64,000 nt of DNA. Origin: Tubiluchus corallicola (taxonomy: Eukaryota; Priapulida; Priapulimorpha; Priapulimorphida; Tubiluchidae). The stretch lies in the NCBI GenBank assembly GCA_030141605.1, contig JAQGDQ010000145.1, positions 1 through 64,000 on the forward strand, given 5' to 3'. Positions within the stretch are counted from its first letter, which is position 1. Every line of letters begins with the position of its first letter. Made by a program: the position numbers and the translations under genes. The notes beneath the pieces were generated by a model that saw nothing but the letters and a program-made list of their open reading frames with translations, did not search any database and was not told the DNA's origin. Below, piece by piece: positions 38,991 to 52,800 of this stretch.

Positions 38991-40561
38991 TAATAAGATA
39001 CAAATTTTTAAGTTTGCTGACTTCCCTGCTTATATTTTCAGAATTAGGGGTTAAACAGAAACATTCATAGAAATCCTATATTTTTATTACTGCAATATCG
39101 AATGGGGTAGAAACACAATACCTGCAAAACAATACAATAATTGCACAGCTAGAATGATAAATTGATAATCCACGGAAAATAGGTAAATATGCTAACAAAC
39201 TGAAGGAAAAGACTTTTGCCATATTCAGTCAAAGTAGTGTAATTGAAAAGATCTGTACCGGCAGCTATGTCATGATCGAATGTGCACGTCTGTTTTAATC
39301 TAAACAATGCCAAAGTGTACATATACAGCAATGTTTTTATAACATGTAAAAAATAAATTATAAATCACTAGTCCATAAAAACGCTTTAAGCCAACAGTAT
39401 AGACATCAGAACTTGTGCAGTGTTAATTATGTAAGAAATGACATGAATGAAAAGAAAGAAAAAGATTGTTTGAAAAAAAGATGAATGTAGAATTAAGTGA
39501 GTGAATAGAGGAGAATCATAGATGAGCTTAAATACCCACGATTAACCAAATTTTATTTCAAAGTGGGAATGCCACGAGTCAATAAAATCTTTAAAATGAT
39601 AAAAACAAATACGGAGGGCGGATATACCAGCTACATCACATGCACACGTGAATACCACACACACGAAACCCGGCTCATACACATGCACAATGGAAACAGA
39701 AGTACTTTGTTGTACTATTAAAAGCCAGAGGAATCGAGCTGTATGCCACGAGTTCACATATTGTTATAATTTTCTGGCCTCCCACGAGCAGCTGAACAGG
39801 CTGTGCCACACATATGGTTTAGTGACTGCTTCTCTATGATTTTAATTTGTGGCTCGTTTGGTTCTGTCATCACCTAAAGTGATGCCTTGATGGCGCTGCT
39901 TTTGAAACCTAACAATGCACTCTGCGTGATGCGTTAATACTCCTAGGTGATTTGTAATACTTGTGTCGCCATCTACTAATACTATTATGAATTATACATT
40001 TATAATACAATTTTTTAAAACCGAACCGACACGAACTTGTTCATGCAAAAACCGAAAGGTTATTAGTGTGCCAATAATAATAACAATATGATTTTAATTC
40101 CTCGCAAAGCATAATAATAATTACAGACGTAGCTGACAAGTTTAGTTTAATAATTGTCAAGCAGATAATGAAGCAGTATTGTATTAATCCATGCAAGACG
40201 AGGCACAACAACGTACGTAGACGTAAAGGCACGCAAAAGATGTACACCCGCATTATGATCGATTAACTGGTAAAAAAGGGAGCGTTTAGTATTCTTTTAT
40301 ACTACAAGGATTGCTTGCTATTGCTGTATATTAATCAGTACTGACGATAGTCATTTCGTTGAATTCATTCCGTCCTACTCGCTGAAACGTGATGTGTGGT
40401 CCTAGCACTCACGGCACGGCCACAAAGCAAGTAAATGGTATAATGATAGTCTGTGGCAGGGTACGTTGTACATACGCAATATGCAAACCTCATTTCACAC
40501 CGAGCGGTCGGGTTTCAATAACTATCTGTTCATCAACCAATCATCGTTCACGTCAGTTATG

Positions 40562-40569
40562 TGACGTCA
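40562..40569. promoter_or_regulatory. Consensus cAMP response element upstream of Patched
   Basis: A perfect TGACGTCA palindrome 200 bp before the Patched ATG. CREB/ATF proteins, which are PKA substrates, bind this octamer. Whether it serves Patched, LEPROT or neither is unknown. Confidence 0.5.
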
Positions 40570-40769
40570 CGGAGAGGGCAGAGCGTGAATGGCGAACTTC
40601 CACACAGTAGTATGAAAGTTATCATCCTACAGTGAAACTGTCTAAAGAAATGTTGAACTGTGGAAGTCGTGTGCTTGTGGCCATTGTGCAGATCGTTTTA
40701 TGTGCACCGAAAATGTAAATATTTTGACCATCGTTTGTGTATTTTTAGGCTCTTTATGAAGCCAAAACA

Positions 40770-40808
40770 ATGGATAGCTGGTCTAACCCAGCTTTTAGGA
40801 CTTCGCAG
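40770..40808 (+). CDS. PTCH1: Patched exon 1
   Basis: ATG at 40770 in a favourable context (A at -3, G at +4) followed by [13 protein letters not shown] and a CAG|GTCGGT donor, phase 0. Chosen because it joins in frame to exon 2; N-termini of Patched are poorly conserved. Confidence 0.75.
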
Positions 40809-43800
40809 GTCGGTGTTCTTTTTTTCATTTTTATTTCTTTTATTGGTGTATGACGGGTAAGAAAAATAAACATTAAATTTTGTTATCCTCGCTATTCACA
40901 TATTTTCCTTGACTTAGTCACTACATGCTTTGGAGTTCCATAAGCATTCTTTAGAAGAACTTTGACTGGCAGCTTTCGTGACAGTGTGAGAGACCAGATG
41001 GTCCACGTAATTATTCTGTTAGATCTCTTTTATGATGACTTGGGCTTAAGTTCTAGAAATGTTGAAATGTTGATGCTTATAGTAGGTTCATTTTCTTATA
41101 GGATAATCGGCACTAATCTGTTACAATTATAGGTAAATATAATGGTGATTCACATTTTGAGGTTTCAATGCATTAATTTTGTGTTTTACAGGGTACGACT
41201 GCAGTCCGACTCCCAGTCCCAGCACGTAAGGAGGCATTCCATGTCAAGGTCAAACCAGATTTGGACCTCCTGACACGGACGAGCTGGTCTAATGCCAGGA
41301 TCGGATTGTCAGAAATCTATAAGGTGTATTGCGTTAAAATACAAATTCAAAAATTTGTAAAACAATTTGAGTGCTCGTTGATAGGTCATTAACATTTACT
41401 TACAACTTACCACAAATAATATTCATAATTTCTGGTGATCTACATACAGTTAGATACAGTAACAGATGGAGAAAGTGTATCCACTTGCAAGATGAAAGTT
41501 GAATCCACTTGCTTTGAGGTTGTAGTAGGAGTAATAGTAGCAGCAGCAGTAGTAGTAATAGACTGGATTATTAAAAGCACTTTCCCAGTTTAAAAACTGA
41601 ACACCTGTGTCTAAACGATAAGAAATAAGATTGCAATTGATTCTTTACAGATAAAAAAATCTCTAAGTAAATATTGAGAAATATATGAAGTATACTATAT
41701 TCTTAGCAGAAGCTATATAAATGAAGATGTGTTACATCAATAAAAAAGTGCAATATAAAATAATCTTTAACCATTGACCATTAAAAGCAGTGACTGTACA
41801 GATGTATGCTTGTCTTTTATGTTAAAGCTACAAGCTTACCAGTTACACACTTAGTTGAAGAAAGTATACCTTATACGTATGCCGTGTAAGTGTACCTTTT
41901 AGACCTGTTACGGTATGGATAAACACATTTGTGTAGACAGCACTAAAACTTTTGAAAGCAAAAAACATTCTAAAATTTCAATGAATTCCAAATGAGAAAG
42001 AATTAACATTGTTAGGATTTAACATCTGTTCAGTTTTGTGTCTCATTTACTTTAAAAACATTTAATTAAACATTCAAAAGGCTTGCAAAAATGTAAAAAG
42101 AGCAGTTTAGCAACACATTGATTGGGTCTGCAAATAAAAACATTTCTTCATTACTATAATTAAAACCTCGCTTATTTTAATTAGAAGTCTGAACTTAAAT
42201 CACATCCTTTGTCCTTTGAAATTGTTTAACAGCAACACTTTCATGTCTGTAAAGGTCCAGATTTTGTTCCCTCAAACTCAGCAAGACTTTAAAGACTAGA
42301 AAGCAATGTTTTGCCACTTTATAAAACATTGAAAAAAATTTATGTTTTCCTCACCAGAGCAACGGACAGAGGCAGTCCGAGATGTAGTAAACCATGTGTG
42401 ACCTTCTATTTAAAACAAGACAAGTGCATTGGCTGTCTATCGCTAAATCCAATTTTCTTTAATTATGGATCTATTTAATGACTTAAACTGCCAGATCAGC
42501 TTCTATCCTATGCAGACATAAGATTCCTGCACATTATCATATTCAAAGTACAAACATATCAAATTAATTATGCAAATATAATGTGCAAATAAGATATTCA
42601 TATAATCATAGCTGAAAAACAGCCACATTCAGTGGCATATAAAGCACTCAGTATGTGGAGTAAAACAATATAGGAATCATCCAGTTTACATCATGGTCTT
42701 CACCAGAGAAAATAAAAATTTGTTGCCAAAATAAAAAAGTGTGACTTGATTCTCTAGATTATGGTATCTGTAATTCTTTTAGTGAATGTGTATGATGGCC
42801 GAATAGAGCAGAGGAACTTAAGGCAAAAATTATTGAGTGCTACGGACGACCAAATTATCCCTTAAAGAAGTGAGAAATAATGTCAGCTGTTGGAAGAAAG
42901 GCCTTCCTTTAGTTTGCGTTGCAAATTGTTGACACATAGAGCACTTGCTGTAAATTTTAACAGTAGTGACACACAAAGTTTTCTCTGGCATTTATTCTTT
43001 TAACTTGTTATTTTAAAACTTCTGTTTCTTTGGAAAAATTTAAGGGAATGACCTTAAACCTTTGGTGTTTATACATAAGTGTAGCATCAGCTTAGCACTT
43101 TCAAACAATTTCCATATTTTCTTATAATATCACAATTAACAAAATTTTCATACATTTTTGTGCCACATGATATAATTTGATTTTATTTAAAACGGTTTTA
43201 TTATTTCAGGGTCGAGCGCATGGTAACAAGCCGGCATTATGGCTGCGGATGCACATGCAACACCATCTGTATCATCTTGGTTGTTCTATTCATCGGCATG
43301 CTGGAAAAGTACTCTTTGTTGGACTATTATTATTATCAGCGTTTTGTGTTGGACTTAGGTCAGCTAAAATTGAGACTGACATTAACAACTTATGGGTGCA
43401 AGGTAATGAACAACTGTTTTTAATTTGTGTCTGGGCCATAAATGTGCTTCAGATCATATTAGATTTACCTGTGCTCAAATTTTTTAAATGAGCCTTTTCA
43501 CGGGTCCAGTGATTGCCAATGGTCATGAAAAGGTCAAAGGTTAAGTGAACCAGTTAACGCATTTGTGTACACTTGACAGTGTACACTAGAACCTTACCTA
43601 GTTCATTTTTCTTGTTTCCAAGCAAGATCCTGCTTGTAAATCGCTTTGTCCTCTGACTAATGTATAATCAAGTAAAGTCCGCATAAAACAATTGAAATTG
43701 CCGAATTAATGCGGCAGACGGCTTTGCTTTACACACGTTACATGACGGTTGTAGTTAAGACGCTATGCTGGTGTGCACTTAACCTTTGACTTACAGCAAC

Positions 43801-46800
43801 TGTGCATGCACACAAAGAAACTGTAAAGGCTTATTGATAAAGTTAACTTTTTATTAGGCCCAAGTAAAAAATATAATAAAAATTAGAAACTCTGCATTCT
43901 TACCATCACTGTTGTGGCAATAGTCACTTTGCTGAATATACATAACAACTTTTTAGTGTCTGTTTATATGTAGAACGGTTTTCTGCTATTTCATGCCATT
44001 AATTGTTCTGTGTTATTTCAAATTGCATCATTTATACAAAGTGGAGAAAACTCGATTGGCACACTGTTTCCCACTCTGATTACTCTCACAACAATATTTT
44101 ATAAAAGCTGCACAGATTTTCTGCAAGCAACTATTCAGAAATGGGCTTCGTATAAATTTCTGAAAAAAAATCTTAAAAACCACTTCTATTTAAATGAAGG
44201 GCCATGCAAAAATGTACAAATTCCCTTTACGAGAAACCGCTACAAAAATCCCACAGGAAACTGATCTATATATAAATGAACTCTTTGTCTTTAGATCTCA
44301 ATTTGATCGCTATTGGTCTGTGAATGTCACTAAATGATGATATAAATAAGTCATCTATTCCAACACTTTCCTCTTCATAAAATTCAGATAGCCAAACCAT
44401 CTAAACCATGTATTGCCAATCAGTCATCAGACATTATTCTTTAACCATAGTAGTGGCCTAGAGCTGCAATCGGACTAAACTTAGAAAGCGACAAAAATCA
44501 GTTTCCAGTTTCTTCATAATGGAAAACCTAGTAAAGATGGAAGCCCACCTGTAGTTTGAAGGGCAATTTTCTTGTATTATTGCCTGTATTATAATGACCA
44601 TTCAACATCTGTGTAAACAAAATCTAGTTTTCCTGTTTGCTAAAGGTTGGCATCTGTTGTTCTGCCCTACAAAAGTACTAGAAAATTTGAAAAAAAATCT
44701 TACAAACAGTTTGTTTGAAGAATTTGGAAGTGCCTGTGCTCGATCCATGGCTCTGCTGGACTGCCACATCTTTAGAGTTTAGACCAAGAGAGTTTTTTCT
44801 AATTATCGCTTACATTTTTGCTACCATTCAGCCTCACAATCAATTGAAGCGAACGTCTTCTTTTTTCAGCTGGTGGACGTTTAAGTTTAGAGTTAAAGTA
44901 CGTTAAAGATAATCTGGGAGAAGGGACTGGTTCTACAAGCCAGATACTCATTCAGACGCCAAAGAGACAAGGAGCGAACACCTTGACAAAAGAAGCACTT
45001 CTTGTAAGTAACATTTTTGCCCTAAGATTGTTGCTATTAAATGGTATCCACTTTGCTTGACTATTTAAGGCCTTGTTCCTCAGTATAAGTCATTGGAAGA
45101 TACTGAGAAATAAGTTCCTATGTTGTCCTATGTTGGTTGGCCTTGTTGCCATGGACAGAAAAGAGTACCCTGATGAACTGAAAAATACGCCATTACGTTA
45201 AACAAAAAAGCCTGTGTATGGTTGCTATGTTTGCATATTTCTCGAGAAGTTGAGACTGTATTTGCGTTGGATTGTACCGTCACAGTGACAAGGTGACTAA
45301 AGTCACTAAATATTACGTAGTTGGCTGGGATAATCATAGTGTGTATTCTCACATTGTTGAGCCGACTTAAAACCACTGTTTGTATTTACATGTATTTATT
45401 GTTGAGCTTGTGCTAGTGAAAGACTTTGGTGAAATGTAAAAGAAAAGAATGAACACTCAGGCTCAAGCTTGGACAAAATAAGTACCAAACTGTGATCAGT
45501 ACTTCTAGTACAATTAGTAATTATTATTCCAATTCAGCTCAGTCGAAAGTTCTAAAATTTTCTAATCTGTATGTCACTTTTTGTGCAGCGTTTTATGGAG
45601 CTGTTCGTTATATAGACGTAAGTAGCTATTTACTGCAATTGTGATCAAGTCTTTTAGCTAAGACTTCTTAGTTGTTGTGTCAACAGAACTATAATTAACA
45701 TCTTTTAAACTGCATTAAATCTCATTAATAAATGAATTTATACATTCCACTTGGCACTTTATGCCATTACATGTCATTACACAGCCACTTAGCCTGACAA
45801 AAGCTCAACTAACAAGAGAATTGTTTAAGCCTATTCTTTGTTTCAAGGCAACAGACGGGCATTATCTTTGTACCAAATCTAATTTGCTTACTGTTGCTAA
45901 TTACTTTCAAACTCTAGCCAGTACCTTCTTGCATGTTTCAAGCTAGTGTCAAATTCGAAAAGCTATTTACTTTTTTGTGTTTAAGTTTAAAAAAAATGTT
46001 TCTTTGCCTGCCTATTTCAAATTGAAATGTTAATTTGCTAAAGACTTTGACATGCCCTGGGCTACAATGTATTGATTTTTTTTACATTTTCTGTACATAG
46101 CTATTAAAAAGAAAGTGTTTTTTTAATTTTGTTTACAAACATTAAATTATGTTATCTTGTTGTTTACAGATACACTTAGAGGCAGCATTAGTCGCAACTC
46201 AGGTAGAAGTCAACATGTACGACACGTGAGTATTATGTTTATCATTTCTTATGTGTAAGATAGTTTTCACGCATTTGAACTTATGTCAAGTAAAAGCTAC
46301 AAGTGGTTTTGTTACTCTTAAGTTGGTGTCAACTATTCATATGTACAGTTTGTGGTAGTAGTTGTACTAACTGTAGTTCTTTATGAACTTATTTTATTGG
46401 CATTAGTAACTTAATAAGATCTCTAACGTTAATGTATCTTCACATAAGAGAATGTTGGAAAGTCGTTTTAGCATTTCTTGTTTTTTAGGTCATGGAAGTT
46501 AAAAGATTTGTGTTATTCACCACCACCACCAATTTTTGGTGATTATAATATGGACGACGTAAGTTATAGTTGCATAGTTAGTTTAGTCACAGATTAGTTT
46601 GATCTCATACGAAATTTGACCACTTGTAAAACAGATCAGTTGCAAACAAATAGAAATAATCTGTTATGGAAGATGTGGTAGGCGAGTGGTAAGGCGCTCG
46701 GGTGGGTTCGAATCTTTCGTATTTTACGAGCCATTTACCACTTGAACATGACACTCTAGCTGTCTTTCTGCCAAGCCTTAATTGAATACTTGTCATGTAC

Positions 46801-49800
46801 TGGGGGAAAACATGGCCGAACAATAGACTATCCACCTGTCCTATTGTACCAAGATTACAAATGTAGATGGCGTGCCTATCTAATGGCAGGGGCCAGTTGT
46901 GCTCTTCTTTTTTATTGTGAACTATCACTTGATATGGTAACAGAAAGTTTAATTAAATTCTTTTTGTCTGTATAATATGACATGGAGTGTCAGCCCATCC
47001 TAGCCATACTTTACTCTAACAAATTTTGTATATATGTACATATAAAACTCTTTTATTGCAGATACTGCAAAAGTTATTTCCCTGTGTTATTATTACACCA
47101 CTGGACTGTTTTTGGGAAGGATCAAAGCTCCTAGGACCTTGGCGGCCCATTACAATGCCGTAAGTGAAATTTCTTGATGATATCAATGCAAAATATGTAT
47201 TTAAATGTTTTGGAGTGGCATGTCCCCCACACTTGTTCACAAATTATTCTTTGAGTCATATGGCAGTTATAGTAGAGGCGGATACCTGTAACTGACCAAA
47301 AGAAAATGCAGCATTTTTCTCCAAATTAGCTGGCATCTAACGATATCATTAATTAGTCATATTATGACTGTGATTGCCTGTTTCGTTAAACATTATAGTA
47401 ACATTAACTTTCACAGCATTGTTTTATGTCTTATTATTATCAATGCTCAGATAAGCCTAATATTTTCAGAACTTTTTTATAAACATATTGCCATTGGTAT
47501 CTACTGTATTTGCAATAATGAAGCATGAATTCTTGCAAAACGGGAAACCATGAAATCAAAAATCACAATTTCCATCTTCTATACCTTGCAAAATCAGTTG
47601 TATTATGTGGCATTTGAATAGCAGACTTATTGTTTTGTCTTTCAGCTGGAAAATAAAAAAACAACAATGTATTTTATATAAATGATCAACATATGCATGT
47701 CTTTCAGTTGGAAAATAAAAAAACAACAATGTATTTTATATAAATGATCAACATATGCATTGTTCATACACACACGTACATTGTACACATGTAGTAACCT
47801 GTACTACACACAGTTAACTCTAATCATAAACACCACCCTGCCGATAATTAAAAAAACAATACTTGTAAACAATGACTGATGCTATTGATAGTATGCACTG
47901 TCTTCACAAATTATAGTATCTAGGCCTTGGTGTATCCATGTATAACAGTCTGTATGCAAAGCTCATTGAATAGGATCACACAACAAAGAACTCAACTGTG
48001 AACTTGTGAAGTGTTGTCTTGACAGGTAACAGTCACCTGTTTTGCTGTAATGCATTCAGTAGACATACTAGAGAAGGGCAGGTGCATCATCCTGTATACT
48101 TATACTTTGGTGTTATAACTTGGTATTGTAAAAAGCTTAATTGTAGATGACAGGTGGTGGTTCACCTGCATCTGAAACTTAATTTTGGAATTTTGTGTTT
48201 TTCCAAAATTTATAATACTGGTCGGTTCTTCAGCTATAGCATCTGCAATTGCGGTCGAGGTTTAAATTTATTAGTCCTATAATTACCTTAATTGTCGTAA
48301 GGGAAGTATAATTATATTGTGGCATTTTTGATATTTTATTGTTGCAGGGCTGAGTGTTGTTCTGTTTAGTTTGGTTGTGTTTGTACTGTTAGTGCGATTA
48401 GCATTGTACCTACGTCGTTTTTTCTTGTAGAGTTTATGAGAAGCTTAAATAAAAATCAAGAGATGTGCATTACGTCGCGCACACCAGCGTAGTGCCAACT
48501 TTACTATCTTTCGCTTATCAAAACAACCGTATCATGTGCATAACCTCGCTCAGTTTAGTGGTGGCATGATTTCTTGAAAATTCGACGGCTAAGTTTGAAT
48601 ACAGTAAACAAATCCCGATTCTCCTCTTTCCCTCCCGACATAAAAGTCGACATTAATTGTTTCTGACGTGCTGCTCGCATTTTAATTGATTGGGAAATTA
48701 ATAATGAAGAATGGACCTCAGATTAGAATTCTGCGGTGGGTAGGGCGGCTCCTGGGTGAGGGGTTATCTCTGTTGCTGCTTGTATTGATTTTGTGTCAAT
48801 GGTTATTATGTTTTTAACTCTTGTTTCATTTACTAAGGTTGGTTTAACTACCTGTCCGGTGGAAGTTTATTTGTTTTGTTGTTATACGTCCGCTAAAGTT
48901 ACCTGGGTGCCGTGCTTCCCCCGTGTTCCGCCCTGTGCGGTTTGCATTGCTAGGCCTCCCACGCGCATCAGCGTGTGTGGCCTGACAGCTTGACTAGCAA
49001 GCTAACAGCACTGACGTTGGCGGCTCTAGCTGCTGCATCCTGGCAGCGGGTAGACGAAAACAGATGAAAGATATTTATAACTGCGTCCTTCTCGCGCACG
49101 TGGTGTGCGTTTTATTTTCTGACTTCTGGTATTGTTTATACATTGTTGCATAGCTCTCTGTCACTGTTGTTCGTTATTGGTTTCGCCTACCCTCGTGGTA
49201 ACGTCATCCCAACCCACCCAACTCGAATATTTACTTCATTTTTCTTTTCTTTATTTTGGTGCTAGCGTAATCTGCAACGCTGCAATTATTGCTTCCTTTA
49301 TTGCAGTCATAGAATCAGCACTCAGTATTGAATCGAATGGTTGCCAGAAGTTAAAATTGCTAGTCTGTAATCTGTGACACTTGCCGTTTAAGTAGTGAAT
49401 AATTAATCATCCTGTAATAGCGTTCTGTGTTGGAATTATTATTCCTTCTTTGTATTCCTGTTCTGGGTTAGGTGGCCGAGTGGTTTAGATTTCAGACTGC
49501 AATCCACGTAGTCTTGAGTTCGAGGCTAATGGCTGCAAAGCCAGGACCTTACATGTTATTCCCTATTTGTGTGTGGCGTTTTTACCTGTATTGTTGTAAG
49601 TGTAGTCGCTAAATAGCCGTTAGTGCTAATGGTGTCTACTGAACGAGCGCTGGTTAAATAAATCTTGTCTTCTTTTCTTTTCATTTGTTTCGCAGTCCTG
49701 CTATAATATATCTATAGTTCGTCTTGTTTTATTTTCTGCTCTTAATATAAAATAAATAGCTGCGTTTCCCTCCTATATGTCTCTTTTGTCGCGATGACGT

Positions 49801-52800
49801 ATGCATACAGATGAAGCGAGACGTGCTTCGTCTACTTAACATTCACAATGCAAATTTAATGCGTAATAACCAGATTAATGAAAACTAGCGAAAAAAACAA
49901 GATATGATACTTTTTGAAGTTACAATTTATTTATTAAATGTATTAAAACGGTTACATATTACACGTAAATTTGTACACACGCTTATAAAAATACATTCTA
50001 CATATAAAACAATAAGATTACAATAAAAGCACTCAAGAAAAGGAGCGGGTGAAGTAAAAACTTAAAAAGGTTGCAGTCACATGGAAAAAACACAGGTTAG
50101 CAAACAAAAACACAGCAAAAAACATAGACTCTATTATGCTCTCATTTCTCAGATCGAACATTCAGTGAAATGACAACTATCTCCTTGAACACCAAATTTC
50201 TGTATTACAAAACAATTCAGTAAATTATATGAAACATGTATTTATTTGATTATATGACATTTATTAAGTGTTTCATTGGGTAATTTTTGCTGGCATTAAA
50301 ACTACGATGGCGAAGCATGTCTCGACTTTTAGCATCCAGCTTAATTACACAACAGGCTAAACCAGATGAAGCCTGCCTGTTAACTTATGCTAAACCATGG
50401 CAAGGCTGTATTATGTAAATGTTACTAGCAGTAAGATGCCATGAATGCAGGCTGCTGTTTTAATAACTGCGTTAAACGATCACGTTAGCAAATAGACCTA
50501 GATACTTGCTATTGAATTACAAAATGCCATTTTTAGTGCAGAAGTTGCATTTTGAGTGGAATTCTGTAAACATTAACTTTGTCTGGGCCTGTTAAATAGA
50601 AGTCGTGTAATAGTTTTGTAATCTTATATTACTGTTTTACCTGATACATAAGTGCCCAATGTTCTCTTTGAAATGCAGTAGTAATAAGTCATATCACAAC
50701 AAGATTTTGTGTGCAAAAATGCATTAATTTTCCAATATTTTCTATTGTTTCTTCATGATAGTTGTTACCGACACATGTTCACCATTATTGTAGAATGTAT
50801 GTGAGGATGAAAAACAAAATAGTATTGTTGCTTATAAAACTGAAAGTTCTTTGACTTCAACGAAGCACATGGGTAACATGCAGATAATAATAAAAGTGAT
50901 GTTCTTGGACAAATCACTACTTTTCATTGCCCATGGCTTGATCTCTTAGATATTGCTGTCTAATATTTTTATCTTTGCTTATTCTGTTCACTGAGCCATC
51001 AATCTACGCCCAGCCTGCTTTTGTCAATAAAATGTTTCTTAGTTTACTGTGTAGAAAAAAACGTGATTTGGAACTCTGCATTGTGCCTAAAACTTATTTG
51101 TTGTAGTGGATTGTCTTGTATTGTGTTGTGTTGTTGTGCTGCATTGTGTTGTATGTGTTGCATCATATTATATTATACATACTGCAATGAGGATTCGTAC
51201 TGCTTCAGTCATTCTTTTCTTTTTTTAGGTTATACGATGGGAGTTTGTCGTGGACAAAATTACATCCAGAAAAGCTAGTCAAGGAAATGGAAAACTTGGT
51301 GGCGTTTCCTCAGGCAACAGCTCTTAGAGATTTTCTGCACAGGGTATTTACCTTACTGTTCGTTTTATCATGTTTTGTGATCGAACTTTTGAGAGCATGT
51401 ATGTTATGAGCTATGCATTATCAGTACATTCTGTATTGAAGTTCAAACATTAACCTTTTGATTATAGCCATACAAGAGCGACCGAACAAATGTTAAAAAC
51501 TAAAAAAGTAGCAAGGAAAAATTAATAAAAAAAATTGGTGTCTGAACTGAAGAATAAAAATGTGTACAGTATTCGAGATCGTCTCTAAAATACTGGTGAG
51601 TACTATGAAAACAGAAAAGAAATATAATTTTTGAAAAAATATGTACAAATGAAGTAAGTTACAAATTTATCAGCAATGCATTCTATGGCTTAAAGGGCAC
51701 TGAAGCTGAAAGTTTTATCTCCTGACAATTTTGCAATTTTTTCTTGGTTCCTTGGTCCTGAGCACATTATATTTAACTTATTTACTGAGCTTGGAACTGG
51801 AGGATGCTGTGAATTCAAACACGTTAGTTAAGAAGTTGATCGTATTTGTCTTGATGGCTGTATTATTCATTGAAACAAGTAGTTGCTTTCTTCCTTTGAC
51901 AAGTGTCTAGTCAATGGAGTTTCCCTAGCATGAGTATAGCATGATCATATTTACTCAGCTGTATCCAGTACCCTTGTAGTGGTATTCTGAACTAGTTGAA
52001 GAGGCATGTAGTCTGAGGTAGACCAAACAATAAAGCATTGTTAAAATCTATGGGTAACATCAATACAAAGATCTATTTAAGAGCATAAGGGAGCTAAAGG
52101 GCAGTTTCAATTTTCTTTTCAATTTTAAAGAGGCTATACGTATTGTACAACATTCTTTAGTAGTGTGTGACAGAGGTTACAAGCATTCCTAAGCACCTAA
52201 TCTGTGGCTTGCACTTTTGCAACTCGTTTATAATTATTATAGCAATATCTTGTATTTATCTGTTATATGCTGCAAAAAGTTTTGTTCTAATGAACTTAAA
52301 TTTAACTGCTACACAAAAAGCCATGTGTTGCTTGACAATTTATAGTATGGATTGCAAGGCTCTTTAATATTTAAAAATTTATTTCTGTAAATTTTCTTCA
52401 AAGTCTTCAAAGTCATATTGTCTACTGATTATACACAAACCTAGCAATAAACTTATAGGTCACAATGGTATAATTATGAATTCAGAAAATCTGCAATCGG
52501 AAGTAAAGGCACAACCGATGAAATAAAAACAAACGGGTAACAAAACAAAATGAAGTGGATCTTACAGAAGTCTGTGTCCTTCTGATTCATTTGGAACAGC
52601 ACTTTAATTACATTTGACTATTGTGTTGTGCAAATAAAGTTCTTTCGTTTGTAAAAATTAAACCAAAACATTTATGTTAACTAATGAATATTGTTAATCT
52701 TTGAACCATTTAGGCTGGCATTACAGCTGGATATCAGGAAAAGTCTTGTATTGACCCATTAGACCCGGAGTGTCCTGATACAGCACCTAATAAGATTTCC

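Larger units (their letters stand above)
34716..40769. other. Region upstream of LEPROT exon 2 and of Patched
   Basis: Six kb that must contain the missing LEPROT first exon and the 5' ends of both divergent genes. It contains an intact MITE (35039-35971), a decayed LINE (36330-38990) and a CRE (40562-40569). The stretch 39000-40560 shows no recognisable gene. Confidence 0.6.
47160..51228. other. Patched intron 7 (4.1 kb)
   Basis: Longest Patched intron in the window. It carries a 62-bp tandem duplication (47637-47760) and a CpG-richer, foreign-looking block (about 48340-49690) ending in a tRNA-type SINE. The remainder is AT-rich. Confidence 0.7.

Noticed and set aside
40389-40610. 73-codon ORF upstream of Patched as a possible first exon
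   Set aside because: No donor joins it in frame to Patched exon 2, whereas 40770-40808 does; no similarity recognised.
40000-43200. Gli/Ci binding sites near the Patched promoter
   Set aside because: I looked for TGGGTGGTC and GACCACCCA by eye in the promoter and first introns and found none; a systematic search could still find degenerate sites.
49470-49545. Functional tRNA gene
   Set aside because: Promoter boxes are good, but the acceptor stem does not pair and a SINE body follows.
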